Notes under the pieces: model-generated
The model's input: only the letters and a program-made list of their open reading frames with translations
Databases searched by the model: none
What the model was told of the DNA's origin: nothing
Shown: one piece after another, positions 7,164 through 16,550 of the stretch
Layout of the letters: each line of letters starts with the position of its first letter
Numbering within the stretch: position 1 is the stretch's first letter
Position numbers and translations under genes: made by a program
Assembly (NCBI RefSeq): GCF_030540835.1
Contig: NZ_JAUOEK010000142.1
Coordinates: forward strand, 1 to 64,000
Length of the DNA: 64,000 bases
From: Flavivirga aquimarina
Lineage (GTDB): Bacteria > Bacteroidota > Bacteroidia > Flavobacteriales > Flavobacteriaceae
Direction: 5' to 3'

Positions 7164-7841
7164 CTACTTTAAATAAGTATCCATAAAATATTTTTTAAAA
7201 GCTCTTCCTAATGGCAAAGACGTATTGGTTAAGTGAATTATATTACCTGAAACTTTAATTAAATGCTGGATATTAATTAAATACGATTTATGAACCTGAC
7301 AAAAATAATTGTTATCTAATTTTTCTAACCATTGTTTTAAAGAATCATTACTTATATAAGTCTTTTCCAATGTAGTAACCTCTGTATAATAAGAATCAGA
7401 TTTAATATAAATAACCTCAGACGTTAATAGTCTAATATGTTCATAACCAGATTTTAAAATTATAGTTTCAGATCCTTCTGGGGTTTCATTAATATTTAAT
7501 TTCAGCTTAGAAATGGCTTGTAAAAACCGTTCATAAGAAATTGGTTTTAATAAATAATCGACAACATTAAAGGCATAACTTTCTAAAGCATACTCAGAAA
7601 ATGCTGTAGTAAGAATAACTTTGGGATGATTTGGGACAGATTTTAAAAAATCTATCCCAGACATTTTTGGCAAATGAATATCTAAGAAAATTATATCTAC
7701 AGGCTCCATATCCATAAAATATTTGGCTTTTATGGCATCAGGAAACGTTCCTTTAAGAGACAATATCTCTACTTCAGAAATATATTTTTGTAATATACGT
7801 TGCGCTGGCGGTTGATCTTCTATAATGATACAATTTAGCAT
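7164..7841 (-). CDS. LytTR-family response regulator
   Basis: This 225-aa cytosolic regulator has a receiver domain (1-115; acidic ED near residue 9, phosphoacceptor D54 in IIFLDIHLP, T78-T79, K99-P100) and a LytTR DNA-binding domain (about 125-225, with YIKSDSYYTEVTT and CQVHKSYLINIQHL). By family it is phosphorylated by the adjacent LytS-type kinase and binds short direct repeats upstream of target genes. It overlaps the kinase gene by 7 bp (7835-7841), so the pair is one unit. It is divergent from the TonB receptor locus, which is a possible target. Confidence 0.93.
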   Translation of the reverse strand: MLNCIIIEDQPPAQRILQKYISEVEILSLKGTFPDAIKAKYFMDMEPVDIIFLDIHLPKMSGIDFLKSVPNHPKVILTTAFSEYALESYAFNVVDYLLKPISYERFLQAISKLKLNINETPEGSETIILKSGYEHIRLLTSEVIYIKSDSYYTEVTTLEKTYISNDSLKQWLEKLDNNYFCQVHKSYLINIQHLIKVSGNIIHLTNTSLPLGRAFKKYFMDTYLK

Positions 7842-8893
7842 GTTTCAATAGGTTTTAACTGTAAAATTAATTCAACATTAAAAATATTATTAGAATCTGT
7901 AATTTTTAAATCATGAGCATTAGGGTATAATAAATGTAAACGCTTTTTAACATTAATTAAACCAATACCTTTTGATAAATTGTTTGTATTTGCAATTGGA
8001 GAAAATCCATTTTTGCATGTAAAGAGCAACTCCCCTACTTCAGAAACATCTATATTAATATGGATTACAATATTTTCAGATTGACTAGCTGTACTATGTT
8101 TAAAAGCATTCTCAATAAATACCATTAATATTAGAGGTGCTATAGTAAAATGCGGTCTTTTAACTCCAGAATTAAATTGTATGTCTCCACGATGTTCTAT
8201 TTGTAATTTATAAAGCGCTGTAAAGTTTTTTAAATGCATAATTTCTTTAGAAAGAGACACATAATCCTCTTTACAATCATAAAGCATATAGCGTAGAACA
8301 GAAGCAAGTTCTAAAATTATGGATGGTGTTTTAGGAGATTTTTCAATAGCATAAGCATACAGATTATTTAAATTATTAAATAAAAAGTGCGGATTTATTT
8401 GAGACTTTAAAAATTGGAGTTCACTTTCTTGAACTAAAGTTTTCAATGTTTCAATTTCGCTTTGTTTCTTATTATAGTCCCAAGCAAACTTAAACCCAAC
8501 AAAAACAACAATTGTAGGAAGCGTTTCTATAAGTGTAAATAATATTCCTGGAAAATAAACTCCTCTTGTATCTGGAAAATATATTTTTTCTAATACAAAT
8601 TCATCTATCAAAATAACAATAGAAATTAATAAAGCTAAAGCAACAAAAAATAAAGTAAACCTCTTTTTAGAATATATTTTTGGTAATAATACATAGTTAA
8701 TAAGCATAGCAGCTACCATATAATTACAAAAAAAAGACAGTTCATAAGGGATGATCTTTTCAGTACCTGGTTCGTTGTAAAGAGAAACACCTTGATTATA
8801 AGAATAAAATAAAAATAAAGAAATAGAAACTATAATTTGAAAAATAATTTCTTCATAATTCTTTTTAAAAAAAAACACGGCTTTTAGTATCAT
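7835..8893 (-). CDS. LytS/YehU-type sensor histidine kinase
   Basis: The 352-aa membrane kinase has four predicted transmembrane helices (about 18-32, 55-73, 80-98, 116-136), a short coiled linker (140-160), the His_kinase motif FLKSQINPHFLFNNLNNLYA with phosphoacceptor H169, and an ATPase domain with LILMVFIENAFKHS and KGIGLINVKKRL. It has no large extracytoplasmic sensor, so the signal is probably read within the membrane. It is translated just before, and overlaps, the LytTR regulator. It diverges from the TonB receptor gene at 9071, with 177 bp between them. Confidence 0.93.
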   Translation of the reverse strand: MILKAVFFFKKNYEEIIFQIIVSISLFLFYSYNQGVSLYNEPGTEKIIPYELSFFCNYMVAAMLINYVLLPKIYSKKRFTLFFVALALLISIVILIDEFVLEKIYFPDTRGVYFPGILFTLIETLPTIVVFVGFKFAWDYNKKQSEIETLKTLVQESELQFLKSQINPHFLFNNLNNLYAYAIEKSPKTPSIILELASVLRYMLYDCKEDYVSLSKEIMHLKNFTALYKLQIEHRGDIQFNSGVKRPHFTIAPLILMVFIENAFKHSTASQSENIVIHINIDVSEVGELLFTCKNGFSPIANTNNLSKGIGLINVKKRLHLLYPNAHDLKITDSNNIFNVELILQLKPIETC

Positions 8894-9070
8894 TTTAAGC
8901 GTAGATGAAAGTCAAAAATATAATATTCTTTTAGTTATTTATAAAGATTCTAGATATTAAAATTGTCACTTGACGTTCATAGTATTATATATGTCGTTTA
9001 CAGATTTATTCTTTCAAAAACTACTTAAATTTTTCATTTTTGCACATTATTTTTATTCAGTCTAAATAAA

Positions 9071-11473
9071 ATGAAATATTTTTTCATATCTATTCTTGTA
9101 GTTTGTTGTATGTCGTTAGAGGCACAAACAAGGACAGGAGAATTACAAGGAACCATTATTGACAAAATGGGGCGACCTCTTCCAGGAATATCAGTTCTTA
9201 TAGATGGTACAAAAAAGGGAGCAGCAACTAATTTTGACGGTATATATAATTTAAAGAGCATTGTATCGGGTAATTATACCCTTATCGTTTCTGGAATAGG
9301 CTTTAAAACAGAGAAGTTATCTATACGTATAAATCCGGATGAGATTACAAATAGAGATATTATTTTAATTGAAGATAGGTCGGAACTTAGTGAAGTTGTC
9401 ATAAAAGGAAAAACAAAAGCCGCAAAAATTGAAGAAAAAGGATTTAGTGTAACTGCCATAGAAACTCAGAAGCTTAAATCTCAAAACCTTGGTTTAAATA
9501 GCATTTTAACTAGAACTACAGGTATAAATGTTAGAACATCTGGAGGAGTTGGTTCAGATTATAACTATTCTTTAAATGGCATGTCGGGCAATGCCATACG
9601 TTTTTTTATTGATGGTATTCCAATGGATTATTTTGGTTCATCATATTCTATCAACAATTTGCCAGTATCACTTATTGACCGTATTGATATATATAAAGGA
9701 GTTGTACCGGTTAGCTTAGGATCTGATGCCTTAGGCGGTGCCATTAATCTCGTAACAAATCAAAAAATATCGAATTTTTTAGAAGCTTCGTATTCTTTTG
9801 GTTCTTTTAATACCCACAAGATAGCTTTACACGGACAATGGCAGCTTAAATCTGGCCTAACTACTAAGTTATCCACATTTTATACCTACTCAGACAATAA
9901 TTACAAAGTTTGGGGCAAAGGTGTTCATTATGCTGATGAATCTACAGGTTTTAAGGCTGTAGAATTTACCAGAGATAATCCAGCTGAAAGATTCAATGAC
10001 GATTTTCAAACGACTAGTGCTAAGCTTGATATAGGGTTTACTCAAAAAAAATGGGCAGATCAATTTTTCCTTACCCTGTTGGCATCAGATACTAAAAAAG
10101 GCATCCAAACGGCACAAACCATGGCACGTGTTTTCGGTAAAGTAAGAAACAACGAGCAAGTAATTATGCCTAGTATAAGTTATAAGAAAACGAATTTAAT
10201 AACTAAAGGGTTGGATGTAAATGCTTTTGCAGGTTATACATATACAGAAGGTGTCTTAATTGATACTTCACACGTTCAATATGATTGGAGAGGAATGGAA
10301 ATAGGTGTTAGAGAATCTGGTGGAGAGATGGGATATGATGGTAAATCTGAATATACCCAGAAAAACCAATCACAAATTTACAGATTAAATACAACGTATC
10401 AACTGCCTTCAGATTTTAAATTAGGGTTCAACTACCTTTATTCAACTACTAGAATTACAGGTGAAGACCCATTTACTCCAGAATATAGAATACCTTATTT
10501 AGAACCACAAAATATAAGGTCACAATTTGCAGGTTTATCACTAGAAACAGTAAAATTTAATAATAAACTACGTGCTAATGCTTTCGTTAAATACTACGGT
10601 TACAATGCGAGTATCAATGATTTAGAATACACAGATGAGTGGGAAATTATTGAATATAAAAACAAATTAAACAATTGGGGAGGTGGATTTGCTGCATCTT
10701 ATAGATTTTCACCAGAGTTATTAATTAAAACTTCTTTGGAGCAAGCCACTAGAATGCCAAGTCCTACAGAAGCTCTTGGAGATGGAGTTACTGTTAATAA
10801 TAACCCTTTTATTAATCCGGAACAAAGTTTTAATGTCAATTTAGGAACCATTTTAGGAAGGTATAAATTAGGTTCCTCTCGCCATGGAATCAAAATTGCT
10901 GTAAATACTTTTTATAGAGATGTTACAGATAAATTACTATTTACCGTAATTGATGGCCAAGGTAATGGTGAATTTAGAAATATTGATAGGATATCAGGAA
11001 CAGGAATAGAACTAGATTTTATTTATGATTTTGATTACAATTTCAAATTTAAGCTAAACGGAACATACCAAGACCTAAGAAACAATCTCGAATTTGACGA
11101 AGATGGAAGAGAGAATATTGTTTATAGAGATAGAATGAGAAATGAGCCATACTTTATGGCTAATGCAGGGTTAGATTATAATGTGTCAGATTATATACAA
11201 AAGAATTCTAAAATTTTCGCCTACCTACAATCTAGTTATACACACGAATTTTTTCTACGATGGCCAAGTCTTGGAAGTGAAGAAAATAAGAGCATAGTAC
11301 CTTCCCAATTAGTATTCGATGCAGGAATAGGCTACACCTTCCCTTCTAAGAAATTCATTTTGGCAGTAGATATATTTAACATGTTTAATGAGCAAGTTTA
11401 TGACAACTATTTACTTCAAAAACCTGGTAGAGCAATTTTCTTAAAAATAAATTATAAAATAACACAACAATAA
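9071..11473 (+). CDS. TonB-dependent outer-membrane receptor
   Basis: The 800-aa outer-membrane transporter has a signal peptide (MKYFFISILVVCCMSLEAQ), a CarboxypepD_reg-like domain (about 22-105), a plug (about 125-235; TTGINVRTSGGVG, FFIDGIPMDYFG, IDIYKGVVPVSLGSDALGGAINLVT) and a C-terminal beta-barrel ending RAIFLKINYKITQQ. By family it imports an iron chelate or similar ligand using TonB energy. The downstream DUF4374-type lipoprotein and PepSY protein point to a siderophore. Twelve bases separate it from the next open frame. The ligand cannot be read from sequence. Confidence 0.93.
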   Translation: MKYFFISILVVCCMSLEAQTRTGELQGTIIDKMGRPLPGISVLIDGTKKGAATNFDGIYNLKSIVSGNYTLIVSGIGFKTEKLSIRINPDEITNRDIILIEDRSELSEVVIKGKTKAAKIEEKGFSVTAIETQKLKSQNLGLNSILTRTTGINVRTSGGVGSDYNYSLNGMSGNAIRFFIDGIPMDYFGSSYSINNLPVSLIDRIDIYKGVVPVSLGSDALGGAINLVTNQKISNFLEASYSFGSFNTHKIALHGQWQLKSGLTTKLSTFYTYSDNNYKVWGKGVHYADESTGFKAVEFTRDNPAERFNDDFQTTSAKLDIGFTQKKWADQFFLTLLASDTKKGIQTAQTMARVFGKVRNNEQVIMPSISYKKTNLITKGLDVNAFAGYTYTEGVLIDTSHVQYDWRGMEIGVRESGGEMGYDGKSEYTQKNQSQIYRLNTTYQLPSDFKLGFNYLYSTTRITGEDPFTPEYRIPYLEPQNIRSQFAGLSLETVKFNNKLRANAFVKYYGYNASINDLEYTDEWEIIEYKNKLNNWGGGFAASYRFSPELLIKTSLEQATRMPSPTEALGDGVTVNNNPFINPEQSFNVNLGTILGRYKLGSSRHGIKIAVNTFYRDVTDKLLFTVIDGQGNGEFRNIDRISGTGIELDFIYDFDYNFKFKLNGTYQDLRNNLEFDEDGRENIVYRDRMRNEPYFMANAGLDYNVSDYIQKNSKIFAYLQSSYTHEFFLRWPSLGSEENKSIVPSQLVFDAGIGYTFPSKKFILAVDIFNMFNEQVYDNYLLQKPGRAIFLKINYKITQQ

Positions 11474-11533
11474 TTAAATAGAATAATGAAAAATAGAGAA
11501 TTACAAAATAAAATGGACATTAAATTTAAGATC

Positions 11534-12871
11534 ATGAAAACAAATAAATTATTAAAAAGAGCGCTTAACTGTTTCTTTTTAGCTTTATCTATAACCTTTG
11601 TAGCTTGTAGTGGCGATGAACCAACGTGCGAATCATCTATCTGGTATGCCGATACAGATAATGATGGATTAGGAGACCCAAATTCGACATTAAGTACTTG
11701 TGAACAACCTGAGGGATATGTTTCCAACTCGGATGATGACAGTGATGCTCTTGGGCCATTAAATTCTAAATTTACAGTTGGAGCAGCTGTAGATGGTGAG
11801 GGGTATTTCGTTACAACCGATAATATTTCGTCAGGTACTATTTCTATAGTTGGAAACGGTTATGAAGGATGGGCAAACCTATCTGTTAGTGTAGAAGGGT
11901 TTTTATATAACCTTAATGGAGATGAAGGTACATTAGATAAATATGAATTTACAGATAGTGGGCTTGTAAAAAGAGATGCTATTTCAACCACAGCACTACT
12001 TCCAGGAAGTTTCTTTCGTTATATTCAAGATACAGGTAGTGGAGATTTATTTTTATCAAATTTCCCAAATGAAGATGGCGATGCCCCTTATGCAATTATA
12101 GACCTTGAAACATTTACAGTCGAAGGCCATGGGTTAGTTAATATACCTGATGTAAATGGTAAAGATGCGCTTTGGGTAAATGGACTTGTAAAAGATAACG
12201 AAATCTATTTTGGTTCTGTATATGGTGATTGGGCAACTTGGACTCAAATTGAAGATTCTTTAATTACAGTTAAGTTCGATTATCCATCATTAACGAATCC
12301 AGAGATACTAGTTTCTACAGCATCTACAGGACAAACAGCTGGTTATAGGAATAACGGTACATTTAAAACAGAAAATGGAGATATTTACCAATATAACCTT
12401 ACGAGTTCGCATTGGTATGGTCATGATGAATTGGTAGGAAAACCAACTGTTTTTACAAGAATTAAAGATGGGGATTATGATGATTATGTATTAGACGTTT
12501 CTGCTAGTTTTTCTGAACCAATCGCTATTTGGAATGCTTGGTATGCTGGTAATGACATAGTATATGCAAGTGTTGTAAAAGAAGCTGATATTACAGTATG
12601 GGGTGATTTAAAAATAAATACAAATACATTGGTAGAAGTTAATCTTGCAACAAAAACAGTAACAGAATTAAATATACCTAAAGCATCTTATGTAGACATA
12701 TTTAATTTAAATTGTGTAGAAAATGGTAAGTTCTATTTACCCGTAAGTATTAGTGGTGGTGAAGCCAATATTTATCAAATTGATATTAATGGTGGTGCAA
12801 ATGGTTTCCAAAAAGGAGCTGTTCTTGATGGAAGTAATGTATTTGTAAATTCATTACATAGAAACTTCTAA
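11534..12871 (+). CDS. DUF4374-like lipoprotein with Asp-rich metal-binding-type motif
   Basis: The start is placed at ATG 11534 (MKTNKLLKRAL), which gives a clean lipoprotein signal ending ITFVAC-SGDE; the frame is open from 11486. The lipid cysteine is followed by acidic residues, as in surface-exposed Bacteroidetes lipoproteins. Next comes WYADTDNDGLGDP...C..PEGYVSNSDDDSD, resembling the calcium/copper-type Asp-rich repeat of MopE proteins. The remaining ~380 residues look like a beta-propeller and match what I know as DUF4374, often found beside siderophore receptors. It probably binds or hands over the receptor's ligand at the surface. A strong terminator follows. Confidence 0.8.
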   Translation: MKTNKLLKRALNCFFLALSITFVACSGDEPTCESSIWYADTDNDGLGDPNSTLSTCEQPEGYVSNSDDDSDALGPLNSKFTVGAAVDGEGYFVTTDNISSGTISIVGNGYEGWANLSVSVEGFLYNLNGDEGTLDKYEFTDSGLVKRDAISTTALLPGSFFRYIQDTGSGDLFLSNFPNEDGDAPYAIIDLETFTVEGHGLVNIPDVNGKDALWVNGLVKDNEIYFGSVYGDWATWTQIEDSLITVKFDYPSLTNPEILVSTASTGQTAGYRNNGTFKTENGDIYQYNLTSSHWYGHDELVGKPTVFTRIKDGDYDDYVLDVSASFSEPIAIWNAWYAGNDIVYASVVKEADITVWGDLKINTNTLVEVNLATKTVTELNIPKASYVDIFNLNCVENGKFYLPVSISGGEANIYQIDINGGANGFQKGAVLDGSNVFVNSLHRNF

Positions 12872-12894
12872 AAGTCTAGTACTTTTATTGAATT

Positions 12895-12932
12895 AATGTC
12901 TTAGCGTTTTTATCAAACGCTAAGACATTTTT
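12895..12932 (+). terminator. Rho-independent terminator after DUF4374-like gene
   Basis: A perfect 15-bp stem AATGTCTTAGCGTTT (12895-12909) / AAACGCTAAGACATT (12915-12929) with a 5-nt loop runs into T's. It should end most transcription from the receptor genes before the PepSY gene, so the latter needs readthrough or its own promoter. Confidence 0.88.
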
Positions 12933-13000
12933 AATATAAAACCAGTTTTAAGAATATACTTTAAGTATTTAAGTAAACTTTATAAATAGGGCTTTTCAAC

Positions 13001-14161
13001 ATGAAAAAAAAGGCAAAAAATTATATTAGAAAAGTGCATCTTTGGTTTGGGATGATTTCCGGTGTCATCGTTTTTATAATTGCTCTAACAGGTGCTATTT
13101 ATGTGTTTTCAGAAGATATTAAACATGTTATTTATAAAGATAGACGAAATATAGAAATACCTCTAAATACCAAAAAATTACCAATAAGTAAATTACTTAA
13201 AGTTGCCGAAGGTGCATTTGATAATGAATATTCCTTTCAAAACATTGTAATTCCAAATTTTCCAGACAAAACAATCAGTTTCATTTTTCAAAAAACAGAT
13301 GAAAACAAGTTTTGGTATAAGAATTACATGGAATTTAATAAAACAGTTTATATAAACCCTTACACAGGCGAAATTGTAAAGATAGAAAACACCAAATGGG
13401 AGTTTTTTAATGTTGTTTTCTGGATTCATATGACTTTGTTTCTTGGGTATAACACAGTAAGTAGTGCGATTATAGAAATTTCTATGTGGATTTTTGTATT
13501 TATGTTGATTAGTGGATTAATTTTATGGTGGCCTAAAAAAAATCAACGTAAAATTAGCTTTTCTTTCAAATGGAAGACAAATACACGGTGGAAGCGAAAA
13601 AACTACGATTTACATAAAATTCTTGGATTTTATGTCTTGTTATTGGCATTAATATCAGCTTTAACAGGGTTAATGTGGGCATCTGGGAGTTTTAATAAAA
13701 CCGTGAAATGGGTTGCTAACGGAGGTAAAACCATTGCAAGAACTGAGATTCCTAAACCAAAAATTCATGAATCATCTCTGTCCCTTTTAGATGATATTCT
13801 TACTAATACACTTGCAGAAATTCCCGAATCTAAATATATTTTAATTCGAAAACATCCCAAAAATGACATCCCTTATATTGTAAGATCTTATGTTAGTGAA
13901 ACCATTAATTATAAACGAATTGAAATGTATTATGATAGAAATTCGGCTGAGTTATTAAGTAAACACTATTTTTCTGATAAAAATAATGGCGATAAAATTC
14001 AAGCATTAAATTACGACATCCATGTAGGAACTATTGGGGGTTGGCCAACAAAAATTTTGAATTTTTTAATGAGTTTAATAGTCGCCTCTTTACCAATAAC
14101 AGGTTTTTTAATTTGGCGGGGACGACATAAAAAACATAAAAACGTTAACAATTTATTATAA
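13001..14161 (+). CDS. PepSY-associated transmembrane protein (putative siderophore-iron reductase)
   Basis: The 386-aa inner-membrane protein has four helices: about 17-38 (HLWFGMISGVIVFIIALTGAIYVF), 150-176 (ending ISGLILWWP), 203-226 (YDLHKILGFYVLLLALISALTGLMW) and 350-376. Two periplasmic PepSY-like loops lie between them. Conserved His near helix ends (RKVHLWFG, FWIHMT, DLHKILG, YDIHVG) fit a b-type haem/reductase arrangement. Related proteins reduce ferric siderophores in the periplasm. Its place behind the receptor and the DUF4374-like lipoprotein supports that role. The specific substrate is unknown. Confidence 0.88.
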   Translation: MKKKAKNYIRKVHLWFGMISGVIVFIIALTGAIYVFSEDIKHVIYKDRRNIEIPLNTKKLPISKLLKVAEGAFDNEYSFQNIVIPNFPDKTISFIFQKTDENKFWYKNYMEFNKTVYINPYTGEIVKIENTKWEFFNVVFWIHMTLFLGYNTVSSAIIEISMWIFVFMLISGLILWWPKKNQRKISFSFKWKTNTRWKRKNYDLHKILGFYVLLLALISALTGLMWASGSFNKTVKWVANGGKTIARTEIPKPKIHESSLSLLDDILTNTLAEIPESKYILIRKHPKNDIPYIVRSYVSETINYKRIEMYYDRNSAELLSKHYFSDKNNGDKIQALNYDIHVGTIGGWPTKILNFLMSLIVASLPITGFLIWRGRHKKHKNVNNLL

Positions 14162-14192
14162 GTAACCTCTTTTCGTTTAAAAAGTTTACCCT

Positions 14193-14200
14193 TATATTTG
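14193..14200 (+). promoter_or_regulatory. -7 box TATATTTG
   Basis: A perfect TAnnTTTG match 24 bp before the ATG of the SNARE-associated-like gene at 14224. This implies a leader of about 17-20 nt and a transcription unit separate from the PepSY gene. Confidence 0.6.
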
Positions 14201-14223
14201 TATGCCCTTAAATTGTTAGAGCT

Positions 14224-14841
14224 ATGAAACCCAAACCTAAATCGAAGTCAGAGAAAACTCGATTTCAGTTATTACATCAATATTATAACTATACTGGATT
14301 TTACAGTTTTGTTGGTAATGCCGTTAAAAAAGCGTTGCCATATATTATTATTGTTGTAGCAGGTATTTATATAGTTAATAAATATTTCAGTATTAATGAT
14401 GCTCTAATACATTTAACAGAAACACTTCCAGCTTATGGTGTATTAGCATTCTTTTTTGCTTCAGAAACTTTATTAGGAATTATTCCTCCAGAAATATTTA
14501 TAGCTTGGTCTGGTAAAATGCCTAGTCCATGGTTTTATTTATCATTTTTAGCCGTGCTTTCTTATGTTGGTGGTTTAATATCCTATTGGTTAGGAGTTGC
14601 CATTACCAAGATACCAAGGATCCATAATTATATGCAATTAAAAATGGAAACCCAGTTAAAAAACTCGAAAAAATGGGGCGGTTTTTTAATTATAGTTGGA
14701 GCACTTCTTCCACTTCCATTCTCAATATCCTGCATAGCAGCTGGTATAATTAGATTTCCATTTAAAAATGTTATTTTATATGGATCGTTGCGATTGGTAC
14801 GTTTTTTTATCTATGGTCTTATTATTTTTAATGCGTTATAA
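14224..14841 (+). CDS. SNARE-associated/DedA-like (VTT domain) membrane protein
   Basis: A 205-aa multi-pass protein. After a basic N-terminus there is a helix at about 38-55, then the conserved core FFASETLLGIIPPEIFIAWSG (about 79-99), FYLSFLAVLSYVGGLISYWLGVAI (108-131), and GGFLIIVGALLPLPFSISCIAAGIIRFPF (157-185), where the Pro-rich re-entrant loop is typical of VTT/DedA proteins. Relatives act in lipid scrambling or membrane homeostasis, and the exact role here is unknown. It is preceded by its own -7 box and followed by another promoter. Confidence 0.8.
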   Translation: MKPKPKSKSEKTRFQLLHQYYNYTGFYSFVGNAVKKALPYIIIVVAGIYIVNKYFSINDALIHLTETLPAYGVLAFFFASETLLGIIPPEIFIAWSGKMPSPWFYLSFLAVLSYVGGLISYWLGVAITKIPRIHNYMQLKMETQLKNSKKWGGFLIIVGALLPLPFSISCIAAGIIRFPFKNVILYGSLRLVRFFIYGLIIFNAL

Positions 14842-14881
14842 ATAAGCGGTGTTTATTGAAGGTTATTCTCTTATTCTGCCT

Positions 14882-14889
14882 TATTTTTG
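14882..14889 (+). promoter_or_regulatory. -7 box TATTTTTG
   Basis: A TAnnTTTG match 17 bp before the DUF3817 gene start (14906). It gives that gene and the coupled MscS gene their own promoter with a very short leader. Confidence 0.5.
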
Positions 14890-14905
14890 TATGAAAACCT
14901 GATAT

Positions 14906-15196
14906 ATGTTTTCATTTCCTATGATATTCAGAATTGTAGCTTTTTTAGAAGGAATATCCTATATTTTACTATTATTTATAGCAACACCCATAAAATACCT
15001 GATGCACGATCCGCAATATGTTAAACTATTAGGAATGCCTCATGGTTTATTATTTGTGGCCTATGTGGCTTTGGCTTTTATGCTAAAAAAGGACTTCAAT
15101 TGGAATACAAAACAATTTGCTACTGTGCTTATAGCATCAATTATTCCGTTTGGCACTTTTTATATTGATAGAAAATATTTAAAACAAACAAAGTGA
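14906..15196 (+). CDS. DUF3817 family integral membrane protein
   Basis: A 96-aa protein with three hydrophobic helices and the signatures RIVAFLEGISYILLLF, PIKYL and GMPHGLLFVAYVALAF of the DUF3817 family. Its role is unknown. The stop TGA (15194-15196) overlaps the ATG of the MscS gene, so the two are translationally coupled and probably act in the same physiological setting. Confidence 0.85.
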   Translation: MFSFPMIFRIVAFLEGISYILLLFIATPIKYLMHDPQYVKLLGMPHGLLFVAYVALAFMLKKDFNWNTKQFATVLIASIIPFGTFYIDRKYLKQTK

Positions 15197-16452
15197 TGGA
15201 AACACAATTTAAGCATTTAATATATGATCGTTTAATAGCGTTAAATGTACCCGAAACTACTGCCGAATACATAAATATGTTCGGACTTCTTTTGGCACTA
15301 TTAATCATTGTTTTTATCATAGACTTTATTACCAGAAAATTATTAGTAAAGGCCTTTAATAAATTCACTTCGGTGTCAAAAACCAATTTTGATGATTTAT
15401 TGGTAGCCAATAAGACACCCAGAAATATAGCGCATATCATTCCGCTGTTAATCGCTATGAAATTTACACCTGTTGTTTTTGGAGATTTTCCGAATTTTGA
15501 TGGTGTTTTTGAAAAAGGATTACAAGTCTTCGCTATTGTTTTAACGCTTTGGATTGTACGGAGCTTGTTAAATACAGTAAAAGATTATTTAAAAACACTG
15601 CCTAGATTAAAAGATAAGCCTATAGACAGTTATATACAGGTATTCATGATTTTTGCATGGGTAGCTGGTTTTATGTCAGCAATAGCCATTATTACAGGTA
15701 CTTCCCTCCTGTCTTTTTTAACAGCTTTAGGAGCCGCATCTGCAGTTATTATTTTAGTTTTTAAAGATACTATTCTTGGTTTTGTAGCCAGTATCCAAGT
15801 ATCAATAAACGATATGGTACGTATTGGCGACTGGATTACTTTTGAAAAATATGGTGCCGATGGTGATGTGATTGAAATTAATTTAGCAACGGTTAAAGTT
15901 CAAAACTTCGACAAAACAATTACTACCATTCCTACCTATGCCCTTATATCAGATTCTTTTAAAAATTGGAGAGGTATGACTAGTTCGGAAGGCAGACGTA
16001 TTAAAAGAGCTTTATTTATTAAACAAGAAGGTGTTAAATATTTGAATGAGAATGAAGTGAATAAACTTAAAGATATTCAATTGATTACGTTATATTTAGA
16101 GAGCCGACAAGAAGATATAAATTCATATAATAGTTCTAATACTATTAATAAAGAATTACTACTAAACGGTAGGAATCTCACTAATATCGGAGTCTTTCGA
16201 AAGTATATTGATGTGTATCTAAAACAGCATTCTGCAATCAATAAAGATATGATGATTATGGCACGTCAGTTAGCACCGACTACACAAGGTATTCCTATGG
16301 AAATCTATGCGTTTAGCAGTGATAAGCGCTGGGAAAATTATGAATATATTATGTCCGACATATTCGATCATCTTATAGCAGCCCTTCCCTATTTCGATTT
16401 GGAAGTATTTGAGCTACCCAGTGGCTCCAGTTTCGAAGGAAAACATAGTTAA
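15196..16452 (+). CDS. YbdG-like MscS mechanosensitive channel
   Basis: The 418-aa channel protein has N-terminal helices (about 20-45, 75-100, 105-125, 145-170), then the MscS pore helix and beta domain (GAASAVIILVFKDTILGFVASIQVSINDMVRIGDWITF, ending about residue 260). The long C-terminal domain (RRIKRALFIKQEGVKYL, NGRNLTNIGVFRKYIDVYLKQH, MMIMARQLAPTTQGIPMEIYAF) is as in E. coli YbdG. Such channels release solutes on osmotic downshock. The ATG at 15196 is preferred over GTG at 15193 because it forms TGATG with the preceding stop. Confidence 0.92.
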   Translation: METQFKHLIYDRLIALNVPETTAEYINMFGLLLALLIIVFIIDFITRKLLVKAFNKFTSVSKTNFDDLLVANKTPRNIAHIIPLLIAMKFTPVVFGDFPNFDGVFEKGLQVFAIVLTLWIVRSLLNTVKDYLKTLPRLKDKPIDSYIQVFMIFAWVAGFMSAIAIITGTSLLSFLTALGAASAVIILVFKDTILGFVASIQVSINDMVRIGDWITFEKYGADGDVIEINLATVKVQNFDKTITTIPTYALISDSFKNWRGMTSSEGRRIKRALFIKQEGVKYLNENEVNKLKDIQLITLYLESRQEDINSYNSSNTINKELLLNGRNLTNIGVFRKYIDVYLKQHSAINKDMMIMARQLAPTTQGIPMEIYAFSSDKRWENYEYIMSDIFDHLIAALPYFDLEVFELPSGSSFEGKHS

Positions 16453-16505
16453 TAATAATTTATTGGTTTACATCATCCACTCTTATCAGATATACTATAA
16501 TTATA

Positions 16506-16513
16506 TATATTTG
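16506..16513 (+). promoter_or_regulatory. -7 box TATATTTG
   Basis: A perfect TAnnTTTG match 38 bp before the secreted-protein gene at 16551, giving it its own promoter. Confidence 0.55.
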
Positions 16514-16550
16514 TATTTCTCCCCAAAGTAAATATTTGTAATTCATAGTT

